64,000 nt of DNA from Streptosporangium album (GCF_014203795.1 NZ_JACHJU010000001.1:1240001-1304000); one strand, 5' to 3'; shown: positions 1 to 8,907, numbered from the stretch's first letter. The notes: generated by a model not told the origin, from the sequence alone. Made by a program: numbers and translations.

Positions 1-101
1 TCGCATCGGGATCAGGAACAGCCGAGGGCGACTTTCCGCCGTTCCCACCGGACTGGACGACGGAGCCCCTGGGCGGCCTCCGGTCGAGGGGGCGCGGCAG
101 A

Positions 102-1076
102 ATGTCCGGCATGGAAGCCCGCATCGCGATAGCCCCGTCCGCCGAAGTGGGCAAGGCCTACGGCCGCGCCAACTCCCCCGGCATCGACCACCTGCGCTCG
201 GAGATCGAGAAGGCCGTGGCCGGCGGCGGCGGCGTCAACGTCGCCCCGGCCGAGGCCAACGGGCTCGTCTGGCTCATCCCCGGCGAGCCGGAACAGCTCC
301 GGCAGACGCTGGACGACCATCCCGGGATCGGGTGGGTGCAGTTCCCCTGGGCGGGGGTGGAGCGGTTCGCGACGTCCGGTCTCTTCCACCGGCCGACGGT
401 CTTCACCTGCGCCAAGGGGTCCTTCGCCGGGCAGGTCGGCGAGCACGCGCTGCTGCTGATCCTGGCCTGCCTGCGCAGCGTCGTACGGCAGGCGCGGACG
501 CCCCGCTGGCACGCGGTGGATCCCCGGTCCCTGCACGGGCGGCGGGTGACGATCCTCGGTGGCGGCGGCATCTCCGCCGAGCTCGTCCGTCTCCTGCAGC
601 CCTTCGGCTGCCGGATCCGGGTGATCCGCCGCCGGGCCGAGAAGGTCGAGGGCGCCGAGGAGACGCTGCCGCCGGCGGCGTTGCACGCCGCGCTTCCCGA
701 GACCGACGTCCTGGTGGTGGCCCTCGCCCTGACCTCCGAGACGAGGAACATCATCGGTGCCGCCGAGCTGGCGCTGCTGCCCCCGCAGGCCGTCGTCGTC
801 AACGTCGCGCGTGGTGCGCACATCCAGACCGACGCGCTCACCGAGGCCCTGCGCGCGGGGACGATCTCCGCCGCCGGCCTGGACGTGACGGATCCCGAGC
901 CGCTCCCCGAGGGGCACCCCCTGTGGGACGACCCCAGGGTTCTCATCACCTCACACTGCGCGGACTCCGCCGAATACGTCCTGCGGATGCTCTGCGAGCG
1001 GGTGGAGCGGAACGTGCGCCACCTGCGGGAGGGCCGGCCGCTCGAAGGGGTGATCGACCCCGCCACGGGATACTGA
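102..1076 (+). CDS. D-isomer-specific 2-hydroxyacid dehydrogenase family protein
   Basis: Predicted NAD(P)-dependent oxidoreductase that interconverts a 2-hydroxyacid and a 2-oxoacid in the cytoplasm; the substrate is not predictable. The 324-residue length fits the family. The C-terminal nucleotide-binding half has a glycine-rich turn LGGGGIS (about 152-158), a relaxed form of GxGxxG. The family catalytic trio is visible: Arg237 in NVARG, Glu266 in DPEPLP and His285 in TSHCAD. The start at 102 follows a GAGGGGG ribosome site about 8 nt away; a second ATG at 111 is possible. It converges on the PHP gene with only 23 nt between stop codons, so it is probably monocistronic here. Confidence 0.88.
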   Translation: MSGMEARIAIAPSAEVGKAYGRANSPGIDHLRSEIEKAVAGGGGVNVAPAEANGLVWLIPGEPEQLRQTLDDHPGIGWVQFPWAGVERFATSGLFHRPTVFTCAKGSFAGQVGEHALLLILACLRSVVRQARTPRWHAVDPRSLHGRRVTILGGGGISAELVRLLQPFGCRIRVIRRRAEKVEGAEETLPPAALHAALPETDVLVVALALTSETRNIIGAAELALLPPQAVVVNVARGAHIQTDALTEALRAGTISAAGLDVTDPEPLPEGHPLWDDPRVLITSHCADSAEYVLRMLCERVERNVRHLREGRPLEGVIDPATGY

Positions 1077-1099
1077 CCGCGCCGCGCGTGCTTCCGCCG

Positions 1100-1951
1100 T
1101 CAACCCGTGATGGGTACGGCGCCCGTCGCGGTGGAGATCATGTCCTGGTAGACGAGCGGGTCGGTGGTGGAGGCGCCGAGCCGTACGGTCTTGTTGGTGC
1201 CGTGGTAGTCGCTGGAACCGGTGACCCGGAGCCCGAGGTCGCGGGCGAGGGCGCGCACGTGCGCACGGTCGGCGGCCTGGTGGTCCATGTGGTCGGCCTC
1301 GATGCCCCACATACCCGCCTCAGCCAGTTCGGCGATCAGCGTGTCGGGCACGAGGTGGCCGCGGCTGCTCGCCCTGGGGTGTGCCAGCACCGAGACGCCG
1401 CCGGCCTCGTTCACCAGCCGGACCGCGGTGAACACGTCGATGTCGGCCTTGGGCAGGTAGTAGCGGCGCCCCAGCCATTCCGGGGCGAACGCCTCGTCCA
1501 CCGTCGCGACCAGGCCCCGTCTGATGAGAGCCCGGGCGAGATGGGGGCGGCCCACCGTGCCGCCGGCCACGTACTCGCGGATCTCGGGCACCGTGACGTC
1601 GATGCCGCCGGCGTTCAGCAACGCCACCATCTTGTCCGCCCGCTGCTCGCGGGACCGGCGCACCCGGGCCATCTCCTCGGCCAGCGGCCCGTGGCCGGGG
1701 TCGAACAGGTAGGCCAGCAGGTGCAGCCCCATCGTCGGCTCGGCGCCGTACCACCGGCAGGAGAGCTCGGCGCCGCGCACCAGCGTCAGTCCGGGGGGCA
1801 GAGCGGCGGAGGCGGCCTCCCACCCGGCGGTCGTGTCGTGGTCGGTGAGCGCCACCACGTCCAGCCCTGCCGCGCCCGCCTCCTCCACCAGCGTTCCGGG
1901 AGAGTCGGTGCCGTCGCTGGCGGTGGAATGGGTGTGCAGGTCGATGCGCAT
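1100..1951 (-). CDS. PHP domain phosphoesterase
   Basis: Metal-dependent phosphoesterase of the PHP family, in the branch that includes nucleoside 3',5'-bisphosphate phosphatase / RNase AM-type enzymes. The N-terminus reads RIDLHTHS (His6, His8), followed by ALTDHD and later GIEADH and a C-terminal SSDYHG, together the expected metal-ligand clusters of a trinuclear site. At 283 residues it is the normal size for the stand-alone enzyme. No signal peptide is seen. The exact substrate (pAp, short RNA 5' ends or another phosphoester) cannot be decided from the sequence. It is separated by about 140 nt from the upstream M20 gene on the same strand and may be its own unit. Confidence 0.85.
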   Translation of the reverse strand: MRIDLHTHSTASDGTDSPGTLVEEAGAAGLDVVALTDHDTTAGWEAASAALPPGLTLVRGAELSCRWYGAEPTMGLHLLAYLFDPGHGPLAEEMARVRRSREQRADKMVALLNAGGIDVTVPEIREYVAGGTVGRPHLARALIRRGLVATVDEAFAPEWLGRRYYLPKADIDVFTAVRLVNEAGGVSVLAHPRASSRGHLVPDTLIAELAEAGMWGIEADHMDHQAADRAHVRALARDLGLRVTGSSDYHGTNKTVRLGASTTDPLVYQDMISTATGAVPITG

Positions 1952-2092
1952 ACAGCCAGCATTCCAGCGATCCTGCCGGTATGCGGTCCGATCCGGCCGG
2001 AAGCCACGCCGGGGACCTTCCCGGCACCGGACCGGCCCCCTGAGGCCGCCGGCGCGCCTCAGCGAACGATCCGCCTCAGCGACCGGTCCGCC

Positions 2093-3286
2093 TCAGCGAG
2101 CGGTGCCGCCGATCACCCGTGCGGCGGCGAGGTAGGCGGCGAGCAGGCTCTCGGCGACCGCCGTCACCGCCTCGTCACCCGGCAAAAACTCCGGGGTGTG
2201 CAGGCCAGACGACGTGTCGACCCCCACGAACATCATCAGGGACGGCATGACCGACGCGTAGCGGGCGAAGTCGTCGGCTCCGCAGGAGCGCAGCGTGGCG
2301 GGGGCGTGATAGCCGTACTCGGCGTCCGCGTTGGGGCCGGTGAAAAGGTCGAGAAGGTGGGCGGTCTCCTCGGCGAGGCAGGCGTCGTTGACGAGCACCG
2401 GCTCCCCGCGCGCGATGACCACCTCCGCCTCGCAGCCGTGGGCGCGGGCGACCCCGTCGGCGATCACGCGGAACCGGTCGTGGAGCTGGCCGCGCCAGGT
2501 CTCCGACATCGTGCGGATGGTGCCCCGGGCGACGGCGTCCGCGGGGGTGGCGTTGGGGGCGGTGCCCGCCGTGACTGTTCCGAAGGTGACCACGGTCGGT
2601 GTCATCGGATCGGAGTTGCGGCTGACGAGCTGTTGCGCGGCCACGATGATCTGGGCGAGCGCCAGGATCGGGTCACGGGAGAGCTGGGGATAGGCGGCAT
2701 GCCCGCTCTGGCCCCGGACGATGAGCGTGAACTCGTCGGCGGAGGCGTTGACCGCGCCGGGCGTGCAGGCTGTCTCACCGGCGCCGAGCACCGGCTGGAC
2801 GTGTGCGGCGACCATCGCGCGGACCTGGTGCCGGTCGAGCGCGCCGGACTCGACGATGTCGAGGGCCCCGGAGGGATAGGTCTCCTCACGCGGCTGCAGC
2901 ACCGCGACCAGCGGCGTGGGTGCGCCCACGCGGTCGACCGCCCTGGTCAGCGCCACCAGCGCGGCAAGGTGGACGTCGTGGCCGCAGGCGTGCATGGCGC
3001 CGTTGTGCGCGGCCCAGGAGACGCCCGTCCGCTCGGCGATCGGCAGGGCGTCCAGCTCACCGCGCACGCCGACGGCCGGACCGCCGCCGCCGATGCGCAA
3101 GAGCGCCCCGGTGCCGGCCACCTCTTCCAGCGCGGCGCCCTCGGGCAGGGCGTCCAGGACGCGCCTGCGCGTCGGCCCCTCCTTGCCGGACACGCACGGC
3201 TCGGCGTGCAGCTCGCGTCGCAGGCGATGGGCGGAGGGCAGCTCGGCGTGGAGTGCGGCGCGGAGCCGCCCGCGGATGCCGGTCAC
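2093..3286 (-). CDS. M20 family metallo-amidohydrolase (hippurate hydrolase / N-acyl amino acid amidohydrolase type)
   Basis: Predicted zinc amidohydrolase of the M20D group, which removes acyl or aminoacyl groups from amide-linked substrates. The metal-binding stretch ACGHDVH (about 100-106) and the LQPREE segment (about 130-135, PxEE in most relatives) are visible, followed by a dimerisation domain at roughly 175-285. Length is 397 residues, typical. The start is a GTG at 3286 with GGAGAG upstream. It is the last gene of the operon with the GS-like ligase and the TIM-barrel amidohydrolase, which points to breakdown of a nitrogenous, amide-bonded compound. Its start overlaps a 28-codon micro-ORF (GTGA). 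Specific substrate unknown. Confidence 0.85.
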   Translation of the reverse strand: MTGIRGRLRAALHAELPSAHRLRRELHAEPCVSGKEGPTRRRVLDALPEGAALEEVAGTGALLRIGGGGPAVGVRGELDALPIAERTGVSWAAHNGAMHACGHDVHLAALVALTRAVDRVGAPTPLVAVLQPREETYPSGALDIVESGALDRHQVRAMVAAHVQPVLGAGETACTPGAVNASADEFTLIVRGQSGHAAYPQLSRDPILALAQIIVAAQQLVSRNSDPMTPTVVTFGTVTAGTAPNATPADAVARGTIRTMSETWRGQLHDRFRVIADGVARAHGCEAEVVIARGEPVLVNDACLAEETAHLLDLFTGPNADAEYGYHAPATLRSCGADDFARYASVMPSLMMFVGVDTSSGLHTPEFLPGDEAVTAVAESLLAAYLAAARVIGGTAR

Positions 3287-3369
3287 GTGTTCTCTCCGTT
3301 CCTAGGGCCGTGGTCGCCCTTCACCTGGTCCCCGTCGAGGTCATGCGTGCATGCGGGGATGCCGGTCAC
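3283..3369 (-). CDS. possible micro-ORF bridging two operon genes
   Basis: A 28-codon reading frame starts with GTG overlapping the stop of the upstream amidohydrolase (GTGA) and ends with a TGA overlapping the GTG start of the M20 gene (again GTGA). The 13-bp sequence at its start (3357-3369, GTGACCGGCATCC read on the minus strand) is repeated exactly at the M20 start (3274-3286). The simplest reading is that an 83-bp insertion or duplication split an original four-base gene overlap, and that this frame is a by-product that still allows coupled translation. A functional peptide is not supported. Confidence 0.25.
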   Translation of the reverse strand: MTGIPACTHDLDGDQVKGDHGPRNGENT

Positions 3370-4559
3370 GCTTCCTCCCCGAGGCCGTAGACGCGGCGGG
3401 CGTTCTGGGCGCCGATCATCGTGGCGACCCGCACCGCCTGTGCCTCACTCCACTCCCCGTCCGCGACGAAACCCGACAGGACACGGGTCATCGCACGGCG
3501 CCAGAGCAGCGCACCGAGGTGGTGGAGCTCGGCGGGGCCCCAGGCGTCCGAAGAGAAGAGGATCTTGGCGAACGGTGCCAGCTCCAGGCTCTCGGCCACG
3601 ACGGCCACGCTCCGCGCCCCGGTGTAGTTCACTCCGAGCCCGACGTCGAAGTAGACGTTGGGGTAGACCTGCGCGAGGAAACCGGCGTTGCGGTGGAACG
3701 GGTAGCAGTGCAGCAGCAGCAGGGGGACACCCCTGGGTTCGGCGAGCTCGATGAGGCCACGCAGCAGCAACGGGTCGGAGCGGTGGAGATCGACGTCAGG
3801 GTCGCCGTAGCCGACGTGGAACTGGAGCGGCAGGCCACGTTCGATCCCCTTCCAGATCAGGTGGCGCAGCAGCACCGGATCGTCGACGCGGGCTGTTCCG
3901 CTCTCCGCTGACCTCCGCAGCCAGCGGTCGGCCGCCGCCGTCACCTCGGCCCGGGTCGGCGGGCCGGGCTCGAAGTCGAGCCCGTGGCGGTAGGCGACGA
4001 TGGTCTTCAGACCGCGTGCCGTACGGCTGCGCTCCCACAGGGCCGTCTCGAAGGCGGCGGCGAACCCGGCGGCTCCGACTCCCTCCGCGGCGACCCGTTC
4101 GGCGACCGACTCCAGCCGGACGACCTCGTCGGCCGGCCTGCCGGTGACGGCGGCCATCCGCGCCGGGTCGAGGATCTCGTCTCCCCGGTAGCCGGTCTCC
4201 ACCAGGAAGTGGCCGATCCCGCTGGCGGCCAGCAGGCGCCGGTTGACCTCGTCGGTCCCGAGCTCGTGACGGCGGGCGAGGTAGGTCTCCGGTTCGGTGT
4301 GCGGGTCGAGGCCGAGCACGGGCGCGCAGTGGCGCAGGACGGCGAACCCGATCTGGGAGTCGAACTGTGTCATCCAGGAGGGCACCGGCCGGTTGGACTC
4401 GGTGATCAGTTCCTCGAACTCCCGTCGCGGCGCATCGCCCGCCAGGGCGCCGTGAACGTGGTGGTCCACCAGTGCGATCGTCTCGACGGCCCGGGCCAGG
4501 GACTCCCCACGCCCCGGGGACCCCGCCCGATCCGGCGGGTTGAAGGACTCAGTGGACAT
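3366..4559 (-). CDS. amidohydrolase family protein (FluG N-terminal-domain-like)
   Basis: TIM-barrel metal-dependent amidohydrolase of the amidohydrolase-2 type. Metal-ligand signatures are present in order: VDHHVH (His33/34/36), QFHVGYGD, LLLLHCYPFH and the terminal LFSSDAWG aspartate. Length is 397 residues. Its first codons overlap the end of the GS-like gene by 11 nt, so the two are translationally coupled. In fungal FluG and related plant proteins an amidohydrolase-2 domain is fused to a type-I glutamine synthetase domain; here the same pair is split into adjacent genes. By analogy it would act on a gamma-glutamyl product made by the ligase, but the substrate is not known. Confidence 0.85.
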   Translation of the reverse strand: MSTESFNPPDRAGSPGRGESLARAVETIALVDHHVHGALAGDAPRREFEELITESNRPVPSWMTQFDSQIGFAVLRHCAPVLGLDPHTEPETYLARRHELGTDEVNRRLLAASGIGHFLVETGYRGDEILDPARMAAVTGRPADEVVRLESVAERVAAEGVGAAGFAAAFETALWERSRTARGLKTIVAYRHGLDFEPGPPTRAEVTAAADRWLRRSAESGTARVDDPVLLRHLIWKGIERGLPLQFHVGYGDPDVDLHRSDPLLLRGLIELAEPRGVPLLLLHCYPFHRNAGFLAQVYPNVYFDVGLGVNYTGARSVAVVAESLELAPFAKILFSSDAWGPAELHHLGALLWRRAMTRVLSGFVADGEWSEAQAVRVATMIGAQNARRVYGLGEEA

Positions 4560-5883
4560 CGGCGATCCTCCGGCAGCGCTCCGCGTCGTCCAGTCCGGCC
4601 AGCGCGTCGAGCTCGGCCCGCCTGACGGCGAGATAGGTGGTGAGCAGGTCAGGAGCGAAGAAGCCGCTGACGACCTCGTCCTTCTCCAGGGCGTTGAGCG
4701 CCTCGTCCTGCGTCTTCGGCAGCGGGGGCACGACGGAGAGCTCCGCCTCGGTGGCCGACTCCGGCCAGACGACGGGCTCGGGGTAGCCGCGCCGGACTCC
4801 CTCCAGCCCGGCGCGGAGCAGGGCGCCGAGCGCGAGCCAGGGGTTGGCCGTGGCGTCCGCGGCCCGGTACTCGAGGTTGAGCTGGGCTCCGGCGTCCGGC
4901 CCGGTCCCCGGGCAGATGCGGAGCATGGCCTCCCGGTTGCGCTCGGCGAGGAACACCCCGCCGGCGCTCCACCGGTGCGGGGTCAGGCGCAGGAAGGACA
5001 CCGGGCACGCGGCCGTCACGGCGGTCAGCGCGGCGGCATGGCGCAGGATGCCCGCGGAGAAGCGCGTTCCCAGCTCCGACAGCCCGCCCGGCCGGGAGGG
5101 GTCGTGAAGGACGGGGCGGCCGTCGGCGTCGCGGAACGACAGGTGGATGTGCACGCCGTTCCCGGTGCCCACCGGGTCGAGGAGGGGGGCGAAACAGGCC
5201 CGCAGCCCGCGCCGCCGGGCGAGGTCGCGGACGAGCTCGCGCAGCAGCACCGCCCGGTCGGCGGCGACGACGGCCTCGGCCGGGCTGAGCGTGATCTCGT
5301 GCTGTGCCTCGCCGTACTCCGGCAGCCACGTCTCGGGGTGGAACCCGGCCTGCTCCAGGAGCGTCACCAGGTCGGATCCGAAGGGCTCGGCGGTGCGGTA
5401 CCGCTCGAAGGAGAACGGCGGCGAGGGCGCGGTGCCCGCCAGCGTGAACTCGTGCTCGAACGAGGCGATCACGGTGATGCCGAGCTCGGCGCGGAGCTCC
5501 TCGACGGCCGAGGTGAGGAACCCGCGGGGACAGCACTCCCAGGGAGTCCCGTCGGGCAGCGTCTGGTCCGCGAGATACAGCCGCGTGCCCGGTACGTCGC
5601 CGTCGGCGGGGATGTCGACGCGGGTGGCGGGGTCGGGCAGGAGCCGCAGGTCGCCCGCGGAGCCGAACACGCTGTCGGCGATCGCCCCGAAGCCGGTGAT
5701 GGCCAGGTCGGCGGGGACCCAGCCGGTCCCGCTCCGCAGCAGCGCCTCCTCCCGGGAGGAGGGGACGGCGCGGCCGCGCAGCTGTGCGGCCAGGTCACAG
5801 GTCGCGACGTAGACGGTGGGCGCCTCGGTCATGGCGGGCTTGGGCTCCAGGGTGTCGGACGGCTGGGATCGGGACGGGGTCAT
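4549..5883 (-). CDS. glutamine synthetase family protein (gamma-glutamyl ligase type)
   Basis: ATP-dependent ligase of the class I glutamine synthetase fold, 444 residues from the ATG at 5883. Motifs seen: GNGVHIHLSF, the adenylate-binding core region; PHRW; and the conserved NLEYRAADATANPWLALG segment. The adenylylation loop tyrosine of housekeeping GlnA (NLYDLP) is not visible, so it is probably not the assimilatory enzyme but a paralogue that gamma-glutamylates an amine, as in FluG, IpuC, PuuA and GlnA3/GlnA4. The start was chosen because its ATG overlaps the TGA of the upstream permease fusion (ATGA); longer upstream frames are within that gene. It is the second gene of the operon running from 7970 to 2093. 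Confidence 0.9.
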   Translation of the reverse strand: MTPSRSQPSDTLEPKPAMTEAPTVYVATCDLAAQLRGRAVPSSREEALLRSGTGWVPADLAITGFGAIADSVFGSAGDLRLLPDPATRVDIPADGDVPGTRLYLADQTLPDGTPWECCPRGFLTSAVEELRAELGITVIASFEHEFTLAGTAPSPPFSFERYRTAEPFGSDLVTLLEQAGFHPETWLPEYGEAQHEITLSPAEAVVAADRAVLLRELVRDLARRRGLRACFAPLLDPVGTGNGVHIHLSFRDADGRPVLHDPSRPGGLSELGTRFSAGILRHAAALTAVTAACPVSFLRLTPHRWSAGGVFLAERNREAMLRICPGTGPDAGAQLNLEYRAADATANPWLALGALLRAGLEGVRRGYPEPVVWPESATEAELSVVPPLPKTQDEALNALEKDEVVSGFFAPDLLTTYLAVRRAELDALAGLDDAERCRRIADVH

Positions 5884-7970
5884 ACCCTGACCGCATTCTC
5901 GTGCGGGTCGGTGGCGGGGTCTCCTGGCTCGGTCAGCTCGGCCGTCAGGCGCTCGCCGATCCGGCGCGCCAGCTTCGGCGCGGCGAGCACGGCCGCCATG
6001 CCCGCCAGGCACCAGGCAGCGGCGACCCACGGGAAGTAGCTGAGCGGGCTGTCCTGTCCCACCGACTGTTCGTAGAAGACGAAGCACAGGTAGGCGATGG
6101 CGAGCACCGGGATCACGATCTCGTAGCGGGGGATCCGCCCGCGCCCGGAGAGGATGAACGCGATCACACCCGCCCCGGCGACCGCGTAGGCCACCAGCAG
6201 GCAGAGCACGCCGAGGGTGGCGAACCAGTAGTAGGCGTCGAAGGCGGGGACACCGGTCAGGTCGAGGATCATGTCACCGGCCACGGCGAGGACCAGCGCG
6301 GCGACCAGCGCGGCCGTGGGGCTTCCGGTGCGCCGGTCGACGCCCTTGCCGTCCGTGCCGAAGCCGACGGTCTGGGCGAACATCACCAGGACGTACAGGC
6401 CGCCGGTGAGCAACACGCTCCCGGCCAGGGCACGCGGGACGTTGCGGCGCGGGTCGGCGGTCTCCTCACCCAGCGACGCGCACGCCTCGAAGCCCGCCCA
6501 GGACAGGAACGCGAACACCGTGGCGGTCATCACCGCGCTCATCGTGGTGTCGCCGAGCCCGAACACCGAGAAGTCGAGCGTCTGCCCGCCGGGCGCGTTG
6601 CCGGCCCCGGTGCGGATGACGATGATGGCGCTGAGCACCAGCATGCCGATGATGCCGACGCCCTCGACGATCAGCAGGGTCCGCGCCGTGATGCGGGACT
6701 CGCGGGAGTTGACCGCCCAGGCACCCACGGCGGCCACGACCGTCACGACGGACCAGGGGATGTGCGCGGAGAGACCCATCGCGGCGGCGAACGCCTCGGT
6801 GAACACCGCGGTCGCCGCCAGCGTGCACACGGCGAAGAAGAGGTAGGTCCCCAGCAGCGCGAACCCGCCGAAGAACCCGGCCCGGGGGCCGAGGGTCACC
6901 CCGGCCAGGGCGTAAACGGAGCCGGCGTGGTTGAAGTGCCGCGTCAGCCGGACGAAACCGTAGGCGACCAGAGCGACGCCGACCAGACCCAGCACGAAGA
7001 CCAGAGGCACGGCCTTGCCGACGGTGACGTCGCCCACGATCTCCTCGCACTGCCGGAGCCGTTCCTCTCCTTCCTTACCCAGCCTCGCCATCACTCCCGC
7101 GACCACGGTCTCCACCAGCGCGAGCGCCGGAACGAGACTGTCGAACGGACTCGGCGCCTCGACCCGGACGGGGATCACCAGGTCGGCCGCCTCCGCGGCG
7201 GGAGACAGCCACGGATCGGTGAAGAGCACGACCTTGGCCCCTCTTCCGTGCGCGCGGCGGGCGAACTCGACGACGTCGCGCTGGTAGCGCCGGTAGTCGA
7301 ACACGACGACGACGTCACGCCGCCCGACGTCCACCGAGAACGCGGCCAGGCTCTCGGGCCGGGGATCGAGCACGCGGGTGCCCGGCCGCAGCAGCCGCAG
7401 ATGCAGGTCGAGATACTCGGCGAGGATGTGCGAGAACCGTCCCCCGATCAGCGCGATGCGGCGAGCCGGGTCGGCCAGCAGGTCCACGACCGCTTCCAGT
7501 TCGGGGTCAGACAGCGCCGCGAACGACTCGTCCAGCCGCTGCCGGAAGGTCGCCCCGGCCGACACCCGCAGGGACTGCGGAGCGCCTCCGGCACCGACCT
7601 GCTGGGCGAGGGTCAGCGGCGAGGCCCGCCGCGCCTCGATCTCGTCCCGCAGATCCTGCTGGAACGCCCGGTATCCCGCGAAACCGAGCCGGGCCACGAA
7701 CCGGACCACGGTCGGGGCGCTCACCCCGGCGCGCTCGGCCAGTCGCGTCGCGGTCTCCAGTCCGGCCGTGGGGTAATTGGCAAGCAGGGTCCGGGCGACC
7801 AGCCGCTCCCCCGCCGAGGCGCCGTCCAGGCTGCGCCGGACCCGCTCGGCGACGGAGACGAAGATCTCCAGCCCCTCCCCCGGCCCGCCGGCCCGGCCCG
7901 CCCCGTCCTCCCCGGCCACCTCCGGCGCGGACACGCCTTCCCACTCCGCCCTCTCGCCCCCACCAGTCAT
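5880..7970 (-). CDS. RpiR/MurR-type regulator fused in frame to an N-terminally truncated APC amino acid permease
   Basis: A single 696-residue frame contains two proteins that are normally separate. Residues about 35-110 are an HTH_6 (RpiR) DNA-binding domain and about 165-300 a SIS sugar/ligand-binding domain (RRIALIGG, VVVVFDYRRYQ, KVVLFTDP). From about residue 312 the sequence becomes an APC-superfamily permease with some eleven hydrophobic segments, starting at VGKAVPLVF. Permeases of this type normally have another 40-50 residues carrying TM1 before that point, so TM1 is missing. The join lies near 7030-7045. The start at 7970 has AGAGGTGG upstream. It heads the GS/amidohydrolase/M20 operon. 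Best explained by a deletion joining a regulator gene to its neighbour; transport function is doubtful, DNA binding may persist. Confidence 0.85.
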   Translation of the reverse strand: MTGGGERAEWEGVSAPEVAGEDGAGRAGGPGEGLEIFVSVAERVRRSLDGASAGERLVARTLLANYPTAGLETATRLAERAGVSAPTVVRFVARLGFAGYRAFQQDLRDEIEARRASPLTLAQQVGAGGAPQSLRVSAGATFRQRLDESFAALSDPELEAVVDLLADPARRIALIGGRFSHILAEYLDLHLRLLRPGTRVLDPRPESLAAFSVDVGRRDVVVVFDYRRYQRDVVEFARRAHGRGAKVVLFTDPWLSPAAEAADLVIPVRVEAPSPFDSLVPALALVETVVAGVMARLGKEGEERLRQCEEIVGDVTVGKAVPLVFVLGLVGVALVAYGFVRLTRHFNHAGSVYALAGVTLGPRAGFFGGFALLGTYLFFAVCTLAATAVFTEAFAAAMGLSAHIPWSVVTVVAAVGAWAVNSRESRITARTLLIVEGVGIIGMLVLSAIIVIRTGAGNAPGGQTLDFSVFGLGDTTMSAVMTATVFAFLSWAGFEACASLGEETADPRRNVPRALAGSVLLTGGLYVLVMFAQTVGFGTDGKGVDRRTGSPTAALVAALVLAVAGDMILDLTGVPAFDAYYWFATLGVLCLLVAYAVAGAGVIAFILSGRGRIPRYEIVIPVLAIAYLCFVFYEQSVGQDSPLSYFPWVAAAWCLAGMAAVLAAPKLARRIGERLTAELTEPGDPATDPHENAVRV

Positions 7971-8338
7971 CGGAACCACCTCTCGGCCGTGTCGGGTTCT
8001 CCGCCACCTCATTCTGGCTGGTCGGCCCCTCCGGGAAAGCAGCGGGAGAAAGCCTCCCGGAGGAGGGCACGGAGGGACGCCCGACCCGGATGTCGACGCA
8101 TAGGGCGACGTTCGGTCGCACAGACCGAGGGCCCCTACTTCAAGCCCAACTCGCCGCCGGCTCCCGGGAAGGGACCGGCGGAGAGGGAGACCGGTCCGGC
8201 GCTCAGGGCCCGTGGCGCGCGACCGCCCGACGGACCTCCTCGCGCGCCATGGGCCTCCCGCGAGGAAATTCCCCGGACCCATGTGCACAATGTGTAGCGA
8301 TCAGTAACTCACTGTCGTCACATGGGAAGGAACCATCC
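7971..8338. other. divergent intergenic region without a gene
   Basis: About 370 bp between the start of the RpiR-permease fusion (minus) and the small secreted protein (plus). It should carry both promoters. Open frames crossing it are extensions of flanking genes without ribosome sites. No strong palindrome was found. Confidence 0.5.
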
Positions 8339-8818
8339 GTGCGCACCCGTCTCGCCCTCGCTGCCGCCGCCCTGGCCGCAGCCACCCCCATCGCCCTGGC
8401 CGCTCCCGATGCCCTGGCGGCCGCGGCCTCCCCCGTGGAGCCGGGCACCTACGAGATCGTCAACGCCAGGGGAACCTGCCTGCGCGGCGAAGGCAACTTC
8501 AACTCCAAGACAGTCGTCGGCAGGTGTGACACCGAATGGGAGGTGACCCCCAGCGACGACGGCAGCGGCTTCACCGTCAAACACGCGACCACGGACAACT
8601 GCCTGACCACCGCCCTGGAGCCGATCTATCCCCCGTTCGCCGCCACGTTGCCGTGCGGCACGGTCCACGGCGCCTCGTGGAACTTCGCCGACGCCGACGG
8701 CGGCCAGGTCATCATCTTCCGCGAAAACTCCTACCTGACCGACATAGGCGACAACCGCCCCACCGTACTGCTGGGGCCCGGCAACGCCGGCCAGAAGTGG
8801 ATCCTCCGGCGGACGTGA
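8339..8818 (+). CDS. small secreted protein, beta-trefoil-like
   Basis: Predicted exported protein of 159 residues. The GTG at 8339 is chosen because GGAAGGAA lies 7 nt upstream and because it gives a clean Sec signal peptide (RTR, then an Ala-rich core, cleavage near residue 22-30); upstream frame extension lacks a start signal. The mature part, EPGTYEIVNARGTCL onward, has four cysteines and repeated Gly/Trp spacing ending in GQKWILRRT, which resembles carbohydrate-binding beta-trefoil or lectin-like modules, but no QxW triple repeat is clear. No enzyme motif is seen. Function unknown; cell-surface or extracellular binding is a guess. Confidence 0.7.
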   Translation: MRTRLALAAAALAAATPIALAAPDALAAAASPVEPGTYEIVNARGTCLRGEGNFNSKTVVGRCDTEWEVTPSDDGSGFTVKHATTDNCLTTALEPIYPPFAATLPCGTVHGASWNFADADGGQVIIFRENSYLTDIGDNRPTVLLGPGNAGQKWILRRT

Positions 8819-8907
8819 GCGGTGACGCGCGCCGGTCTCCCGGCGGCATCTCGACCGTCTGACGCTCAGCGGCTTCCGCCTCTGCCGGCCGACGTCGTGG
8901 CCGCCGG

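Noticed and set aside
332..3754. 1140-codon open frame on the plus strand
   Set aside because: It overlaps four well-supported genes on both strands, is Arg/Pro/Gly-rich without motifs, and follows from high GC content.
4540..8297. long plus-strand frames opposite the GS operon
   Set aside because: Shadows of the GS-like and RpiR-permease genes; low-complexity translation without a ribosome site.
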